This document shows positions 23,772 through 35,123 of a DNA stretch of 64,000 nt, piece by piece. Each line of letters opens with the position of its first letter. The first letter of the stretch is position 1. The stretch spans positions 62,001 through 126,000 of the forward strand of contig NZ_JBITMQ010000015.1 in assembly GCF_044466355.1 (NCBI RefSeq). Direction: 5' to 3'. The position numbers and the translations under genes are program-made. A model generated the notes under the pieces. That model was not told where the DNA came from. It searched no databases and saw nothing but the letters and a program-made list of their open reading frames with translations. The DNA is from Actinophytocola sp044466355 (lineage in GTDB: Bacteria; Actinomycetota; Actinomycetes; Mycobacteriales; Pseudonocardiaceae).

Positions 23772-24842
23772 CTAGCGACCCACCCCCACGGGCGGCGGCT
23801 GCACCCCACCCGACTGCGGGCGGGCCGAGACCTGCGGCAGCGGCACGGTCTGCAGCACGCGGGACACGATGTGGTCGACCGGCACGCCGTCGGCGAGCGC
23901 GTCGTAGGAGAGGACCAACCGGTGGCGCAGCACGTCCGGCACCACGTCCACGACGTCCTGCGGGAGCACGTAGTCACGGCCGCGGATCAGCGCGAGCGCG
24001 CGGGAGGCGGCGACGATGCCGAGACTGGCGCGCGGCGAGGCGCCGTAGGCCACCCAGCCCGCGACGTCGGCCAGGCCGTGCTCGGCCGGGGTGCGGGTCG
24101 CGAGGACGACGCGGACGGTGTAGTCGACGAGCGCGTGGTGGACGAAGACCCGCGCCGCCACGTCCTGGAGGCGGACCAGCTCGGCGGGGGTCAGCACCTG
24201 CTGCGGCTCCGGCGGGGTCACACCCATCCGGTAGACGATCTCGCGCTCCTCCTCGGCCGTCGGGTAGTCGACGATGATCTTGAAGAGGAACCGGTCGCGC
24301 TGGGCCTCCGGCAGCGGGTAGACGCCCTCGTTCTCGATCGGGTTCTGCGTCGCCAGCACGAGGAAGGGGTCAGGCATCGGGAAGGTCTGGCCGCCGATCG
24401 ACACGTGCCGCTCGGCCATCACCTCGAGCATCGCCGACTGCACCTTCGCGGGCGCGCGGTTGATCTCGTCGGCGAGCACGAAGTTCGCGACCACCGGGCC
24501 CAGCTCCACGTCGAACTTCTCGCTGCCCTGCCGGTAGATCCGGGTGCCGAGGATGTCGGCGGGCACGAGGTCGGGGGTGAACTGGACGCGGGTGAACGAC
24601 CCGCCGACGACCTTCGCGAAGGTCTCCACGGCGAGCGTCTTCGCGACGCCGGGCACACCTTCGAGGAGCAGGTGCCCCTTGGACAGCAGGCCGACGAGCA
24701 TGCGTTCGACCAGCCGGTCCTGCCCCACGATCACCCGCTTGACCTCGAACACCGTGCGTTCGAGCAGCTGTGCGTCCCGTGCCGGGGTGCTGGCGGGCGC
24801 CTCGCCCGCCGATCCGTTCACCGACTCCGCCGGCTCGGTCAC
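23772..24842 (-). CDS. moxR: MoxR family AAA+ ATPase
   Basis: 356 aa from the GTG at 24842 (VTEPAESVNG). Walker A is LLEGVPGVAKTLAVE, Walker B is FVLADEINRAPAKVQSAMLEVM, and the sensor region is FLVLATQNPIENEGVYPLPEAQRDRFLFK, a textbook MoxR pattern. It should act as a chaperone-like ATPase with the DUF58 and VWA proteins encoded immediately downstream. The block is collinear with Rv1479-Rv1481. It is first of the operon on the minus strand, with an AT-richer 158-base gap before the divergent TfoX-like gene. Confidence 0.94.
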   Translation of the reverse strand: MTEPAESVNGSAGEAPASTPARDAQLLERTVFEVKRVIVGQDRLVERMLVGLLSKGHLLLEGVPGVAKTLAVETFAKVVGGSFTRVQFTPDLVPADILGTRIYRQGSEKFDVELGPVVANFVLADEINRAPAKVQSAMLEVMAERHVSIGGQTFPMPDPFLVLATQNPIENEGVYPLPEAQRDRFLFKIIVDYPTAEEEREIVYRMGVTPPEPQQVLTPAELVRLQDVAARVFVHHALVDYTVRVVLATRTPAEHGLADVAGWVAYGASPRASLGIVAASRALALIRGRDYVLPQDVVDVVPDVLRHRLVLSYDALADGVPVDHIVSRVLQTVPLPQVSARPQSGGVQPPPVGVGR

Positions 24843-25000
24843 TGACCAACCTCCTCGTGAAGCTGTACTTCTCCGGCTACCAGGCAACCGGACGAGCGGT
24901 ATGACGGCTGTGAGCTAGTCCGCCTCCCCGGAATTAAAAGTGTTGGTCCCGACCCAGTGCCGCTCCAGAATTGTCGGTGGCCGGGCGCATACTCCCGGCC

Positions 25001-25339
25001 ATGGCGTACGACACCGACCTGGCCGACCGGGTCCGCGAGCTGGTCGCGACCGAGCCCGGCCTCGACGAGCGCCGCATGTTCGGCGGCCTCGCGTTCCTGA
25101 TCAACGGCAACCTGTCCGTGGCGGCGAGCAACAGGGGCGGCCTGCTGGTCCGCGTGCCCCCGGCCGACACCGAGGACCTGACCGCCGACGACCGCGTCGA
25201 GCCGATGGTGATGGCGGGGCAACCGCGCCGCGGCTGGCTGCACGTGGCCGCCACGGCCGACGACGACGGCTGGGTCGCGGAGTGGGTGGGCCGCGGCGTC
25301 GCCTACGCCCGCTCCCTGCCGGTCAAACGCGGCCGCTGA
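25001..25339 (+). CDS. TfoX N-terminal domain protein
   Basis: 112 aa from the ATG at 25001. The stretch RVRELVATEPGLDERRMFGGLAFLINGNL is the conserved core of the TfoX/Sxy N-terminal domain, and the whole protein is that domain alone. In gamma-proteobacteria TfoX controls competence; stand-alone actinobacterial copies have no established role, so no competence function is claimed. It stands alone between moxR (divergent) and the NlpC/P60 gene (convergent, 6 bases away). Confidence 0.8.
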   Translation: MAYDTDLADRVRELVATEPGLDERRMFGGLAFLINGNLSVAASNRGGLLVRVPPADTEDLTADDRVEPMVMAGQPRRGWLHVAATADDDGWVAEWVGRGVAYARSLPVKRGR

Positions 25340-25345
25340 CCGGCG

Positions 25346-26647
25346 TCAGAGCAACCGGGTCGCGTAGCCGACGATGCCGCCGTAGCGAACGGGTGCGATC
25401 CGGACGCGGGAGCCCGAGTACGGGGCCTCGATCATCCGGCCGTCGCCGATGTACAGGGCGACGTGGTGGATGCGCCCGCCCGTCGCCCAGAACAGCATGT
25501 CGCCTGGCCGCTTCTGGGACAGCGGCACCTGTCTTCCCGCGTGCGCCTGGTAGCCGCTGTAGTGCGGCAGCCGGATCCCGACCCCGGCGAACGCGTAGAT
25601 CATCAGGCCGGAGCAGTCGAAGCCGACCTTGTTGTAGTCGCCGAACGCGTCGGCCACGCCGCCGTCGCGGATGCCCCTGGTCGGGCCGTACGCGTTGCCG
25701 CCGCCCCAGGCGTACTGAACGCCGAGCTGCGACATCGCGCGGTTGATCACGGTGCGCACGCCGCCGGACGACGGCGGCAGGGCCACCTCCCCGCCGCCAC
25801 CACCGCCGCCGGACGGGCGGGACTGCGCGGCCTCCTCAGCCTGCTTGGCGGCGAGCCAGGCGTTGTAGCGCTGCCGCTGGCTGGCGAGGCCAGTCGCGTT
25901 GGCCTGTGCCGCGGCGAGCTGTGACTCCGCGGCGTCCTTGCGCGCCTCGATCCGCGACGCGGCCGCGGCCTGGTCGGTCCTGGCCGTCACGGCGGCCGCC
26001 GTCGCCGCGTCGGCCGCCTGCTTGGCCGCGCTGGCCGCGGCCTGCTTCTGGTTGGCGAGGTCGAGTGCCGCACGGGCGGCGGAGTCCTTGTTGGCCTTGT
26101 CGGTCCTGGCCGTCTCCATCATGTCCAGGGCGTCGAGCCGGCTCTCGCCGACCGCCGCGAGCAGGTGCGCGCGGTTGAGCAGGTCGTCGGGGCTCTTCGA
26201 GCCGATGAACGCCGACATCGAACCGACGGTCGAGCCCTGCTTGTAGCTGCCGGCGGCGAACTCGTCCAACTGCGTGCGCGCGTTGTCCACGTCGGCGGAC
26301 GCGGTCTGCGCGGCGATCTTCGCGGCGTCCGCGTCGGCCTTGGCTTTCGCGGCCTCGTCCTGGGCGGTCCGCAGGTCGACGAGCGCGCGGTTGGCGTCCT
26401 CCATCTTCAGCTCGACCTGGGCCTGCAGCTGCGCGAGCTGGGCCTCGGCCTGCGCGACCTGGTTGGTGAGCTGCCCGACCTTCGTCGCCTTGGCCCTGGC
26501 GTCGGCCTTGCTGGCGCCCAGCTCCGAGTCGCTCGGGTTCGGCGGCGGTGGCGGCACGGCGACCGCCGTGCCCGCGCCCATGCTCACGACGAGCAACAGC
26601 GACGCCGCGATGATCCGAAGCCCGGTACCGACTCCTCCGCTCACCAC
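25346..26647 (-). CDS. Secreted NlpC/P60 peptidoglycan endopeptidase (RipA-like)
   Basis: 433 aa. A signal peptide (IIAASLLLVVSMGAGTAVA) is followed by a long Ala/Gln/Lys-rich coiled coil (about residues 45-270). A Gly-rich hinge leads to a C-terminal NlpC/P60 domain with the catalytic Cys in FDCSGLMIYAF and His in RIHHVALYIG. It cleaves stem peptides of peptidoglycan outside the cell and is likely needed for daughter-cell separation. Its place beside moxR and acn matches the Rv1477/Rv1478 ripA/ripB position; only one copy is present here. Start is the first or second codon (GTG at 26644). Confidence 0.92.
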   Translation of the reverse strand: MVSGGVGTGLRIIAASLLLVVSMGAGTAVAVPPPPPNPSDSELGASKADARAKATKVGQLTNQVAQAEAQLAQLQAQVELKMEDANRALVDLRTAQDEAAKAKADADAAKIAAQTASADVDNARTQLDEFAAGSYKQGSTVGSMSAFIGSKSPDDLLNRAHLLAAVGESRLDALDMMETARTDKANKDSAARAALDLANQKQAAASAAKQAADAATAAAVTARTDQAAAASRIEARKDAAESQLAAAQANATGLASQRQRYNAWLAAKQAEEAAQSRPSGGGGGGGEVALPPSSGGVRTVINRAMSQLGVQYAWGGGNAYGPTRGIRDGGVADAFGDYNKVGFDCSGLMIYAFAGVGIRLPHYSGYQAHAGRQVPLSQKRPGDMLFWATGGRIHHVALYIGDGRMIEAPYSGSRVRIAPVRYGGIVGYATRLL

Positions 26648-26837
26648 TCGTCCCTCCCTCGCGCTCCCCTGAACTGCGGGGACAGCGGCCTCACTGTGCC
26701 ACTTTGGACACGTTTCGCACCAGTCGCAACACCAGAAACAGGGACAACCTGCGCAACTTTCACCCCTGTGGACACGTCAGACACACCCTGAGTGTCACGG
26801 AGGGTTGTCCGGGCGGGCCGCGACGAGGGCTGACACC

Positions 26838-27335
26838 ATGGCGGCCGTGCTGACGACGTCCGGGGGCCGCCCGCACACGCCCGTCGCGTTCGCCGCCGCC
26901 GCGGTGGCCGTGGCCGGCCTGGCGGCGGTGGGGGTCGGCACGTTTCTGCCGTGGGTGCGGTCGGGGGACGTGCTGCGGGACAGCTACCAGTCGATCGCGC
27001 TCATCCGCACGATCAACGTCCTCGACGGGAGCCCGCTCGCGCTGGTTCTCGACACGTGGACGCTGCTGATCCCGGTGATCACCGTCTGCGTCGTCGTGTA
27101 CGCGCTGGGTTTCCGCCGGTCGGCCGCAACACTTTCCGGCGTTGTGGCGATAATCAGCGGAACCGTGGCGGGGTCCGCCACCGTCGTAAGCGGTGGCGAG
27201 GAAGTCCACCTCGGTATCTCGAGCACCGGCCCGGTGACGACGTTGATCGGGTCTGTACTGACACTGGTCGGGGTCGTCGGCATCTTCGCTGGCCGACGCA
27301 GTCGCGCGACCGAAGACGCAGGAGGGGAACCGTGA
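26838..27335 (+). CDS. Four-helix membrane protein, hypothetical
   Basis: 165 aa from the ATG at 26838. Four hydrophobic segments are visible: FAAAAVAVAGLAAVGVGTFLP, LLIPVITVCVVVYALG, LSGVVAIISGTVAGSATVV and LIGSVLTLVGVVGIFAG. The spacing, with a short external loop after the first helix, is common in actinobacterial proteins of unknown function. Its stop overlaps the GTG of the next gene by 4 bases, so the two are probably a functional pair. It is divergent from the NlpC/P60 gene. Confidence 0.65.
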   Translation: MAAVLTTSGGRPHTPVAFAAAAVAVAGLAAVGVGTFLPWVRSGDVLRDSYQSIALIRTINVLDGSPLALVLDTWTLLIPVITVCVVVYALGFRRSAATLSGVVAIISGTVAGSATVVSGGEEVHLGISSTGPVTTLIGSVLTLVGVVGIFAGRRSRATEDAGGEP

Positions 27336-28786
27336 CCTATCCAGGTTCTGGCGGCCAGTGGCAGCCGAACGATCCGAACCAGCAGAACCCGGGGGGCTAC
27401 CAGCAGCCGGGTTACGGCCAGCAGCCCGGTTACCCGCAGCAGCAGGGCTACCCGCAGACCGGGCCGCAGCCGACGCAGGGCTACCCGCAGCAGGGTTACC
27501 CCCAGACCGGGCCGCAGGGCTTCCAGCAGCCGCAGTACGGGCAGCCCAACTACGGCGGTCTCGGCGGCCAGCCGCCGAAGAAGCGCGGCAAGGGCCCCAT
27601 CATCGGCGCGGTCGCCGCGGTGGTCGTGGTCGCGCTCGGCGTCGCCGCGACGATCTTCGTGCTGAACCGCAGCAGCAGCGACCAGGCCGGTCAGGACAAC
27701 CCGACGCAGGCGGCGACCAACCTGGTCAACAGCCTCAGCCAGGGTGACGTGCTCGGCGTGCTGGAGAGCCTGACGCCCGCCGAGTCCGCGCTGCTCGTCG
27801 ACTTCAACGCCAAGACCACCCAGCGCCTCAAGGAGCTGAAGGTCTACAAGGAGGACGCCGACCCGAACAAGCTGCACGGCGCGGCGGTCGAGGCGACGAA
27901 CCTCAAGTACGACGAGAAGGGCGCGGAGAAGGTCAACGACCACCTGACCATCACCAAGCTCATCGGCGGCACCGTGGCGGTCCGTTCGGACATCAACGAG
28001 CTGCCGCTCACCGAGGAGTTCATGGACGCGGCGTTCCCGGACGGCATGGTCAGCACCGAGCCGACGAACGAGAAGGTGGACATCGCCGAGGTCGTCAAGG
28101 AGACCGGCGAGCCGATCCGCATCGCGACCGTCAAGGTCGACGACAAGTGGTACCCGAGCCTCTTCTACTCGGTCGCCGACTACGCCCTGCTCGACGCGGG
28201 CGAGGAGTGGCCGTCGGAGCCGATCGCGAACAACGGCGCCGGTTCCGCGGAGGACGCCGTCAAGGAGATGGTGCAGGCCTCGATCAACGCCGACGTCGAG
28301 CGCGTCATCGAGCTGCTGCCGCCGGACGAGATGGGCGCCCTGCACGACGCGGGCCCGGTCCTGGTCGAGGCGGCGGGCAGCCCGCCCCCGGCGCCCGTGG
28401 AGGTCGTCAACCTCGACGTCGAGGCCACCGACGCCGAGACCGGCGGCATGCGGGTCATGCTGAAGGAGGTCGAGGTCAAGGCCGAGGGCGAGACGTTCCG
28501 CGTCACCAAGGACGGCGACTGCTACGCCGCCGAGGCCCAGGGCGAGCAGCAGCGGTTCTGCGCCGAGGACGTGGCCGCCGAGATGGGCGACAGCGACATG
28601 CCGGCCGACGTCCAGCAGGCGCTCGCCAACCTGGCGTCCGGCATGCTCAAGAACACGGGCGTGGTCGCCACCGAGTACGAGGGCAAGTGGTACGTCAGTC
28701 CGCTGCGCACGTACAGCGAGCTGGGCCTGACCGCCCTGTCCGACCTGACCCCGGAGGACGTGCTCGCGCTCGTCTCGATGGGCTGA
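27332..28786 (+). CDS. Membrane-anchored exported protein with Gln/Tyr/Pro-rich cytoplasmic tail
   Basis: 484 aa from the GTG at 27332, preceded by GGAGGGG. Residues 1-80 are repeats of the QQPGYPQ type. A KKRGKG stop-transfer precedes one membrane helix (GPIIGAVAAVVVVALGVAATIFVL, about residues 88-111). The remaining 370 residues are outside, forming two related DUF4878/lumazine-like halves, each with a Trp-Tyr strand (DDKWYPSLFY and EGKWYVSPL). Mycobacterial and Streptomyces membrane proteins with Pro/Gln/Tyr tails are similar in build; function is unknown. A strong terminator follows. Confidence 0.7.
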   Translation: MTYPGSGGQWQPNDPNQQNPGGYQQPGYGQQPGYPQQQGYPQTGPQPTQGYPQQGYPQTGPQGFQQPQYGQPNYGGLGGQPPKKRGKGPIIGAVAAVVVVALGVAATIFVLNRSSSDQAGQDNPTQAATNLVNSLSQGDVLGVLESLTPAESALLVDFNAKTTQRLKELKVYKEDADPNKLHGAAVEATNLKYDEKGAEKVNDHLTITKLIGGTVAVRSDINELPLTEEFMDAAFPDGMVSTEPTNEKVDIAEVVKETGEPIRIATVKVDDKWYPSLFYSVADYALLDAGEEWPSEPIANNGAGSAEDAVKEMVQASINADVERVIELLPPDEMGALHDAGPVLVEAAGSPPPAPVEVVNLDVEATDAETGGMRVMLKEVEVKAEGETFRVTKDGDCYAAEAQGEQQRFCAEDVAAEMGDSDMPADVQQALANLASGMLKNTGVVATEYEGKWYVSPLRTYSELGLTALSDLTPEDVLALVSMG

Positions 28787-28799
28787 GGTCTCTCACTCC

Positions 28800-28843
28800 G
28801 GAACGGCCCGGCACTCCTCTCTCGGGGGGTGCCGGGCCGTTCC
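28800..28843 (+). terminator. Rho-independent-type hairpin
   Basis: GGAACGGCCCGGCA (28800-28813) pairs perfectly with TGCCGGGCCGTTCC (28830-28843) around a 16-base loop. It lies 14 bases after the stop of the exported protein gene. There is no U-tract, as is usual in high-GC actinobacteria. Confidence 0.85.
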
Positions 28844-28966
28844 GCGTCCCGGGCGTTCCCGGCACGCGCGCCTGTGGACGGACGGACCGGTTTTGTCCGT
28901 GGTGGCGGCTAGGCTGGATGTCGGGGGGCCGGAGGCCGCCGCAAGGCGCGCCATGGCCGACAGCGC

Positions 28967-29518
28967 TCAGAGCTTGTCCGCGACGACGACCACGCGATGG
29001 CCGAGGCGGCTGGCGACGTCGGCGACGAACCCGCTGCCCAGAGGCGGCCAGTTCCAGAACGTGAAGCCGAGGTACCCGAACGCCCATGGCGGGTCCCAGC
29101 CCCAGTCGTTCAGCCCGGCAGTTCGCCCACAGGCCCGGCACGAGTGCCCGCCGACGCCGCTCTCGAACCAGGTGCCGATCGTGTCGGACACCTCGTCCCA
29201 CTCGGCGGAGGCCCCGCAGTGCGGGCACGAAACGCGGTCGACGCCGGACTGCCCGCCATGGAACACCGTCCGCCCGATCCTCACGTCGAGACCGTCCCCG
29301 ACGGGGAACGGGACGTCAACGTCGTCCGCGGCTCGCGCGCATCGCGGGCCCGGCGGGTAGCCGAGGTCCTCGGCGCCGAGCAGGCAGTGCGTCCGCCCGC
29401 CGAGGACGATCCCCTCCGCGACGAGCCACGCGACGACCTCGTCCGCGAGCCCTGCCGCCTCGTCCGGCGTCGCGTCGACGTCCGCGATGGTCTGGAACCA
29501 TTCGCCCACAGGCGTCAA
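28967..29518 (-). CDS. Zinc-ribbon hypothetical protein
   Basis: 183 aa. The N-terminal 80 residues are helical and acidic. A CxxC pair in SCPHCGAS (about residue 116) and another in SCRACGRT (about residue 148) look like one zinc ribbon. A Trp-rich segment follows (LNDWGWDPPWAFGYLGFTFWNWPPL). Similar proteins occur across Streptomyces and Pseudonocardiaceae without a known role. The start of the downstream VOC gene is upstream on the same strand and overlaps by 4 bases, so the two form an operon. Confidence 0.65.
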   Translation of the reverse strand: MTPVGEWFQTIADVDATPDEAAGLADEVVAWLVAEGIVLGGRTHCLLGAEDLGYPPGPRCARAADDVDVPFPVGDGLDVRIGRTVFHGGQSGVDRVSCPHCGASAEWDEVSDTIGTWFESGVGGHSCRACGRTAGLNDWGWDPPWAFGYLGFTFWNWPPLGSGFVADVASRLGHRVVVVADKL

Positions 29519-29880
29519 CCCTCCAGGAACTCCAGGCGGTTGCCGACGGGGTCGTTCGCGTGGAAGCGGCGGCGGCCGGGGATCTCGGCGGGGTCGGCCC
29601 AGCGGATCTCGTGGCCCGCGGCCGTGATCGCGGCGGCCGTGGCGTCGACGTCCACCACGAAGGCCGGGTGCGCCTTCTTCGCGGGGCGGAAGTCGTCCTC
29701 GATGCCCACGTGGAGTTCCGCGTCCGGGCCGCCGTGGCCGGGGACCTGGAACCAGCAGCCGCCCCGGGCCGCCAGCAGAGGTGGTTTCGGCAGCTCGGAC
29801 CAGCCCAGCACACCGCCGTAGAACTCCCTGAGGCGATCTTCACTGCCGACAGGTGCGGCGATCTGTACGTGGTGCAGCAT
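29515..29880 (-). CDS. VOC family (glyoxalase/bleomycin-resistance-like) protein
   Basis: 121 aa from the ATG at 29880 (MLHHVQIAAPVGSEDRLREF), preceded by AGGGAGGG. It is a single vicinal-oxygen-chelate module: LHHVQIA with a metal-ligand His, FYGGVLGWSELP, HPAFVVDV and a terminal FHANDPVGNRLEFLEG with Glu. Such small VOC proteins are dioxygenase-like, isomerase-like or drug-binding; the substrate is not predictable. It is divergent from acn, and the AcnR operator lies between them. Confidence 0.85.
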   Translation of the reverse strand: MLHHVQIAAPVGSEDRLREFYGGVLGWSELPKPPLLAARGGCWFQVPGHGGPDAELHVGIEDDFRPAKKAHPAFVVDVDATAAAITAAGHEIRWADPAEIPGRRRFHANDPVGNRLEFLEG

Positions 29881-29908
29881 GGTGGCGACCCTCCCTTGGC
29901 GTCGAATA

Positions 29909-29924
29909 CAGGACAAGCGTACTG
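29909..29924. promoter_or_regulatory. AcnR operator
   Basis: CAGGACAAGCGTACTG matches in full the AcnR consensus CAGnACnnncGTACTG described upstream of acn in Corynebacterium. It lies 57 bases ahead of the acn GTG and abuts a TTTGACA element (29925-29931), so bound repressor would block acn. It may also affect the divergent VOC gene. The cognate regulator is encoded at 38587. Confidence 0.8.
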
Positions 29925-29980
29925 TTTGACACGAGAGAGGTCGTTCCCGAACCGCACACCACAGGCCAATGGAGTTGGAC

Positions 29981-32782
<2,802 letters not shown>

Positions 32783-32794
32783 CGATCCCCTTCC

Positions 32795-32828
32795 CGGTGC
32801 CCGGCGACTTCCGAGTCGCCGGGCACCG
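32795..32828 (+). terminator. Hairpin terminator of acn
   Basis: CGGTGCCCGGCGACT (32795-32809) pairs perfectly with AGTCGCCGGGCACCG (32814-32828) around a 4-base loop, 12 bases after the acn stop. The next 210 bases to the glycosylase gene hold no recognisable gene. Confidence 0.88.
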
Positions 32829-33041
32829 TGCTATTTCGGAGGGTGCGCCAACGTCCCGAAAGCGTCCTTCAGGGCATTGCACCGCCCGCGAAGCGGGCCC
32901 CAGCCCCGTGCACAAGCCGGGCGCCAGCCCACAAGGACGGCCTTCCTGCCCTCCCCGAGATCAGCCCGTCCGGAGAGGACACCACCCCGCAACGGGAAAA
33001 CGATCAAGGCAGACAGCACAACACAGGAACCACCGCCGGAA

Positions 33042-33947
33042 TCAGGTGCCCGTACGCTCCTCCCTGTGCACCCGCAGCAGCAGTGACACCCAGGTCCGGA
33101 AAGGACGCCACTCGTCCGCCACCTCGCGCAGCTCCGCCTTCGTCGTCGCCCGGTACAGGCGACGCATCTCATCGTGCAGGCGCGTTTCCGCCTCCGGGAA
33201 GCCGTCCGGGTGGGCCGCTCCGCGCAGCAGCACCAGCTCCGCCGAGAAGTCACCGATGCCCGGCAACGTCTTCAGGCGCGCCAGGGCTTCCGCCACCGAC
33301 ATGGCCCGGAGTTCCTCCGCGTCCAGGCCACCCGCCTCCGCTGCCTGCGCGATCGCCTTCATGCGGTCGCTCTTCACCTCGCTCACCATCGGCACCCGCG
33401 GCAGTGCGCGCAGGACCGCCGGGGACGGGAAGGTCGGCAGCACCACCCCGTGCACGTCGACGGGCACCCCCAGCTCCACGGCCAGGTTGCGTTTGATGGT
33501 CGCCGCCTGGGTCATCCGGATCCGGTGGCCGATGACGGCGAAACACGCGGCCTCGTACGGGGAGTGGAACGCCACCGGGCGCAGCCCCGGGTACCGGGCC
33601 TGCAGCTCCGCCACCACCGGGTCCCGCGCGCCGACGGCCGGGAACGTCGTGCCGTCGATGTCCACGGACAGGATGCGCCGCGCGGCCACCACCGCGGCGT
33701 CCACATCGGACGGATGCCCCTGGACGGCCATGCGCACCGGGCCCTGCGGGATCGGTTGTTTCACCAGTACGCCAACGGGCCGCCAGCTCGGAGCCACCGG
33801 GAACGCGAGGCGCAGCTCGCCGGGGCGGGACGCCGCGTCGGCCCGGGCGGCGGGCGCGAAGCCCTCGAGGAAACGGGCGCTCGCCATGAGGTCGAACTGC
33901 CCCTGAACAGGAACGTCAAGCCAAGTGACCTGGTCGATGGTTGTCAT
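33042..33947 (-). CDS. DNA-3-methyladenine glycosylase 2 (AlkA-like) with an altered catalytic loop
   Basis: 301 aa from the ATG at 33947. The C-terminal half has the helix-hairpin-helix LKTLPGIGDFSAELVLLRG, and the block AHPDGFPEAETRLHDEM follows. In E. coli AlkA the corresponding loop carries the catalytic Asp (PDD); here alignment by eye places Ala and Glu there. The end, EWRPFRTWVSLLLRVHRE, matches the AlkA WKPWRSYA helix. It should remove alkylated bases if Glu can substitute for Asp. It stands alone; an A-rich run at 34028-34036 lies upstream. Confidence 0.75.
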   Translation of the reverse strand: MTTIDQVTWLDVPVQGQFDLMASARFLEGFAPAARADAASRPGELRLAFPVAPSWRPVGVLVKQPIPQGPVRMAVQGHPSDVDAAVVAARRILSVDIDGTTFPAVGARDPVVAELQARYPGLRPVAFHSPYEAACFAVIGHRIRMTQAATIKRNLAVELGVPVDVHGVVLPTFPSPAVLRALPRVPMVSEVKSDRMKAIAQAAEAGGLDAEELRAMSVAEALARLKTLPGIGDFSAELVLLRGAAHPDGFPEAETRLHDEMRRLYRATTKAELREVADEWRPFRTWVSLLLRVHREERTGT

Positions 33948-34110
33948 GGGGACAGGATGCGTCGGGGCACCGACAGAAAACGGCCGGAAACCGAGCGAAT
34001 GGGACATCGGCTCGGAGAAAGTGTGGAAAAAAAAACAGCGTGGTCAGTTGAGGCCGAGGTGGGTCCTTCTCGGACCACTCATGCCACCACTGTCAGCGTT
34101 TTCACTGGTC

Positions 34111-34153
34111 AACGGAACGGCCGATGGGCTGGACACCCATCGGCCGATCCGTT
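34111..34153 (-). terminator. Terminator of the egt operon
   Basis: CGGCCGATGGG (34118-34128) pairs with CCCATCGGCCG (34136-34146), and flanking AACGG/CCGTT extends the stem. It lies directly downstream of the egtD stop on the minus strand. Confidence 0.82.
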
Positions 34154-34157
34154 GTGT

Positions 34158-35123
34158 CTAGTCCGCCCTGGCCAACGAGACGCCGAAGCGGCCGAGCTTG
34201 TCCGTCCACCAGTCGCTCAGCGCGAAACCGGCGTCGGCGAGTTCCGCCGCGACTCGCTCGGGGCGGAACTTCGCGGACACCTCCGTGCGCATCTCCTCCC
34301 CGTCCGCGAAGTCGACGTCGAGGTTCACCGCCGGGATCCGCACCCGCATCGCGCGGGTGGCCCGCAGGCGCATCTCGATCCACTCCTCCCGCTCGTCCCA
34401 CACGGCAACGTGCTCGAACGCGGCGACGTCGAAGTCGGCGCCCAGCTCGCGGTTGAGCACGTGCAGCACGTTGCGGTTGAACTCCGCGGTCACGCCCCGC
34501 GCGTCGTCGTAGGCCCGCACGAGCGTGTCGCGGTCCTTCACGAGGTCCGTGCCGAGCAGCAGCCACTCCCCCGCCCGCAGGTTGTCCCGCAGCGCGGACA
34601 GGAACTTCGCGCGCTCGGCGGGCACGAGGTTGCCGATCGTGCCGCCGAGGAACACGACCATGCGCGGCGCGTTGCCCGGGAGCAGCGCCAGGTGCTGGGT
34701 GAAGTCACCCACCACCCCGTGCACGGCGGCCTGCGCGTACGCGTCCCGCAGGACCGCCACCGACTGGTCCAGTGCCGCGTCCGACACGTCCAGTGCCACG
34801 ATCTCGCGCAGCGTCCCGGCGTCCCGCAACGCGTCCAGCAGCAGCCTGGTCTTCTCCGACGAGCCGGACCCCAGCTCCACCAGGGTCCGCGCACCGGTCA
34901 GTTCGGCGATCTCACCGGCCCGGTCGGCCAGCACCTCCCGTTCGGCCCGGGTCGGGTAGTACTCCTCGAGGCGGGTGATCTCCTCGAACAGCTCACTTCC
35001 CCGCGCGTCGTAGAACCACTTGGGCGGCAACGTCTTCGGCGTCGCCGCCAGGCCCGTCAGCACATCGGACCGCAGACCGCGGACTATGTCGGTCTGCGTC
35101 AGATGCACGGTCAGGTCGGTCAT
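34158..35123 (-). CDS. egtD: L-histidine N-alpha-methyltransferase (ergothioneine biosynthesis)
   Basis: 321 aa from the ATG at 35123. It trimethylates histidine to hercynine with SAM. The SAM-binding motif is TLVELGSGSSEKTRLLLDAL. The EgtD-specific LPPKWFYDARGSELFEEITRLEEYYPTRAE and LGGTIGNLVPAERAKFL are intact. It overlaps egtC by 4 bases and is the last gene of egtABCD, followed by a strong hairpin. The length matches the family. Confidence 0.96.
   Translation of the reverse strand: MTDLTVHLTQTDIVRGLRSDVLTGLAATPKTLPPKWFYDARGSELFEEITRLEEYYPTRAEREVLADRAGEIAELTGARTLVELGSGSSEKTRLLLDALRDAGTLREIVALDVSDAALDQSVAVLRDAYAQAAVHGVVGDFTQHLALLPGNAPRMVVFLGGTIGNLVPAERAKFLSALRDNLRAGEWLLLGTDLVKDRDTLVRAYDDARGVTAEFNRNVLHVLNRELGADFDVAAFEHVAVWDEREEWIEMRLRATRAMRVRIPAVNLDVDFADGEEMRTEVSAKFRPERVAAELADAGFALSDWWTDKLGRFGVSLARAD

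Noticed and set aside
26648..26837. c-di-AMP (ydaO-type) riboswitch ahead of the NlpC/P60 gene
   Set aside because: Such switches often precede cell-wall hydrolases in actinobacteria, but the conserved boxes are not present on the minus strand here.
27358..29064. Long frames in +1/+2 and antisense over the Gln/Tyr/Pro-rich exported protein
   Set aside because: They are high-GC shadow frames; the real frame has the ribosome site, a clear membrane helix and the following terminator.
32829..33041. Possible small gene between acn and the glycosylase
   Set aside because: Frames here run from the acn terminator into the antisense of the glycosylase gene and have no start context; only non-coding DNA is supported.
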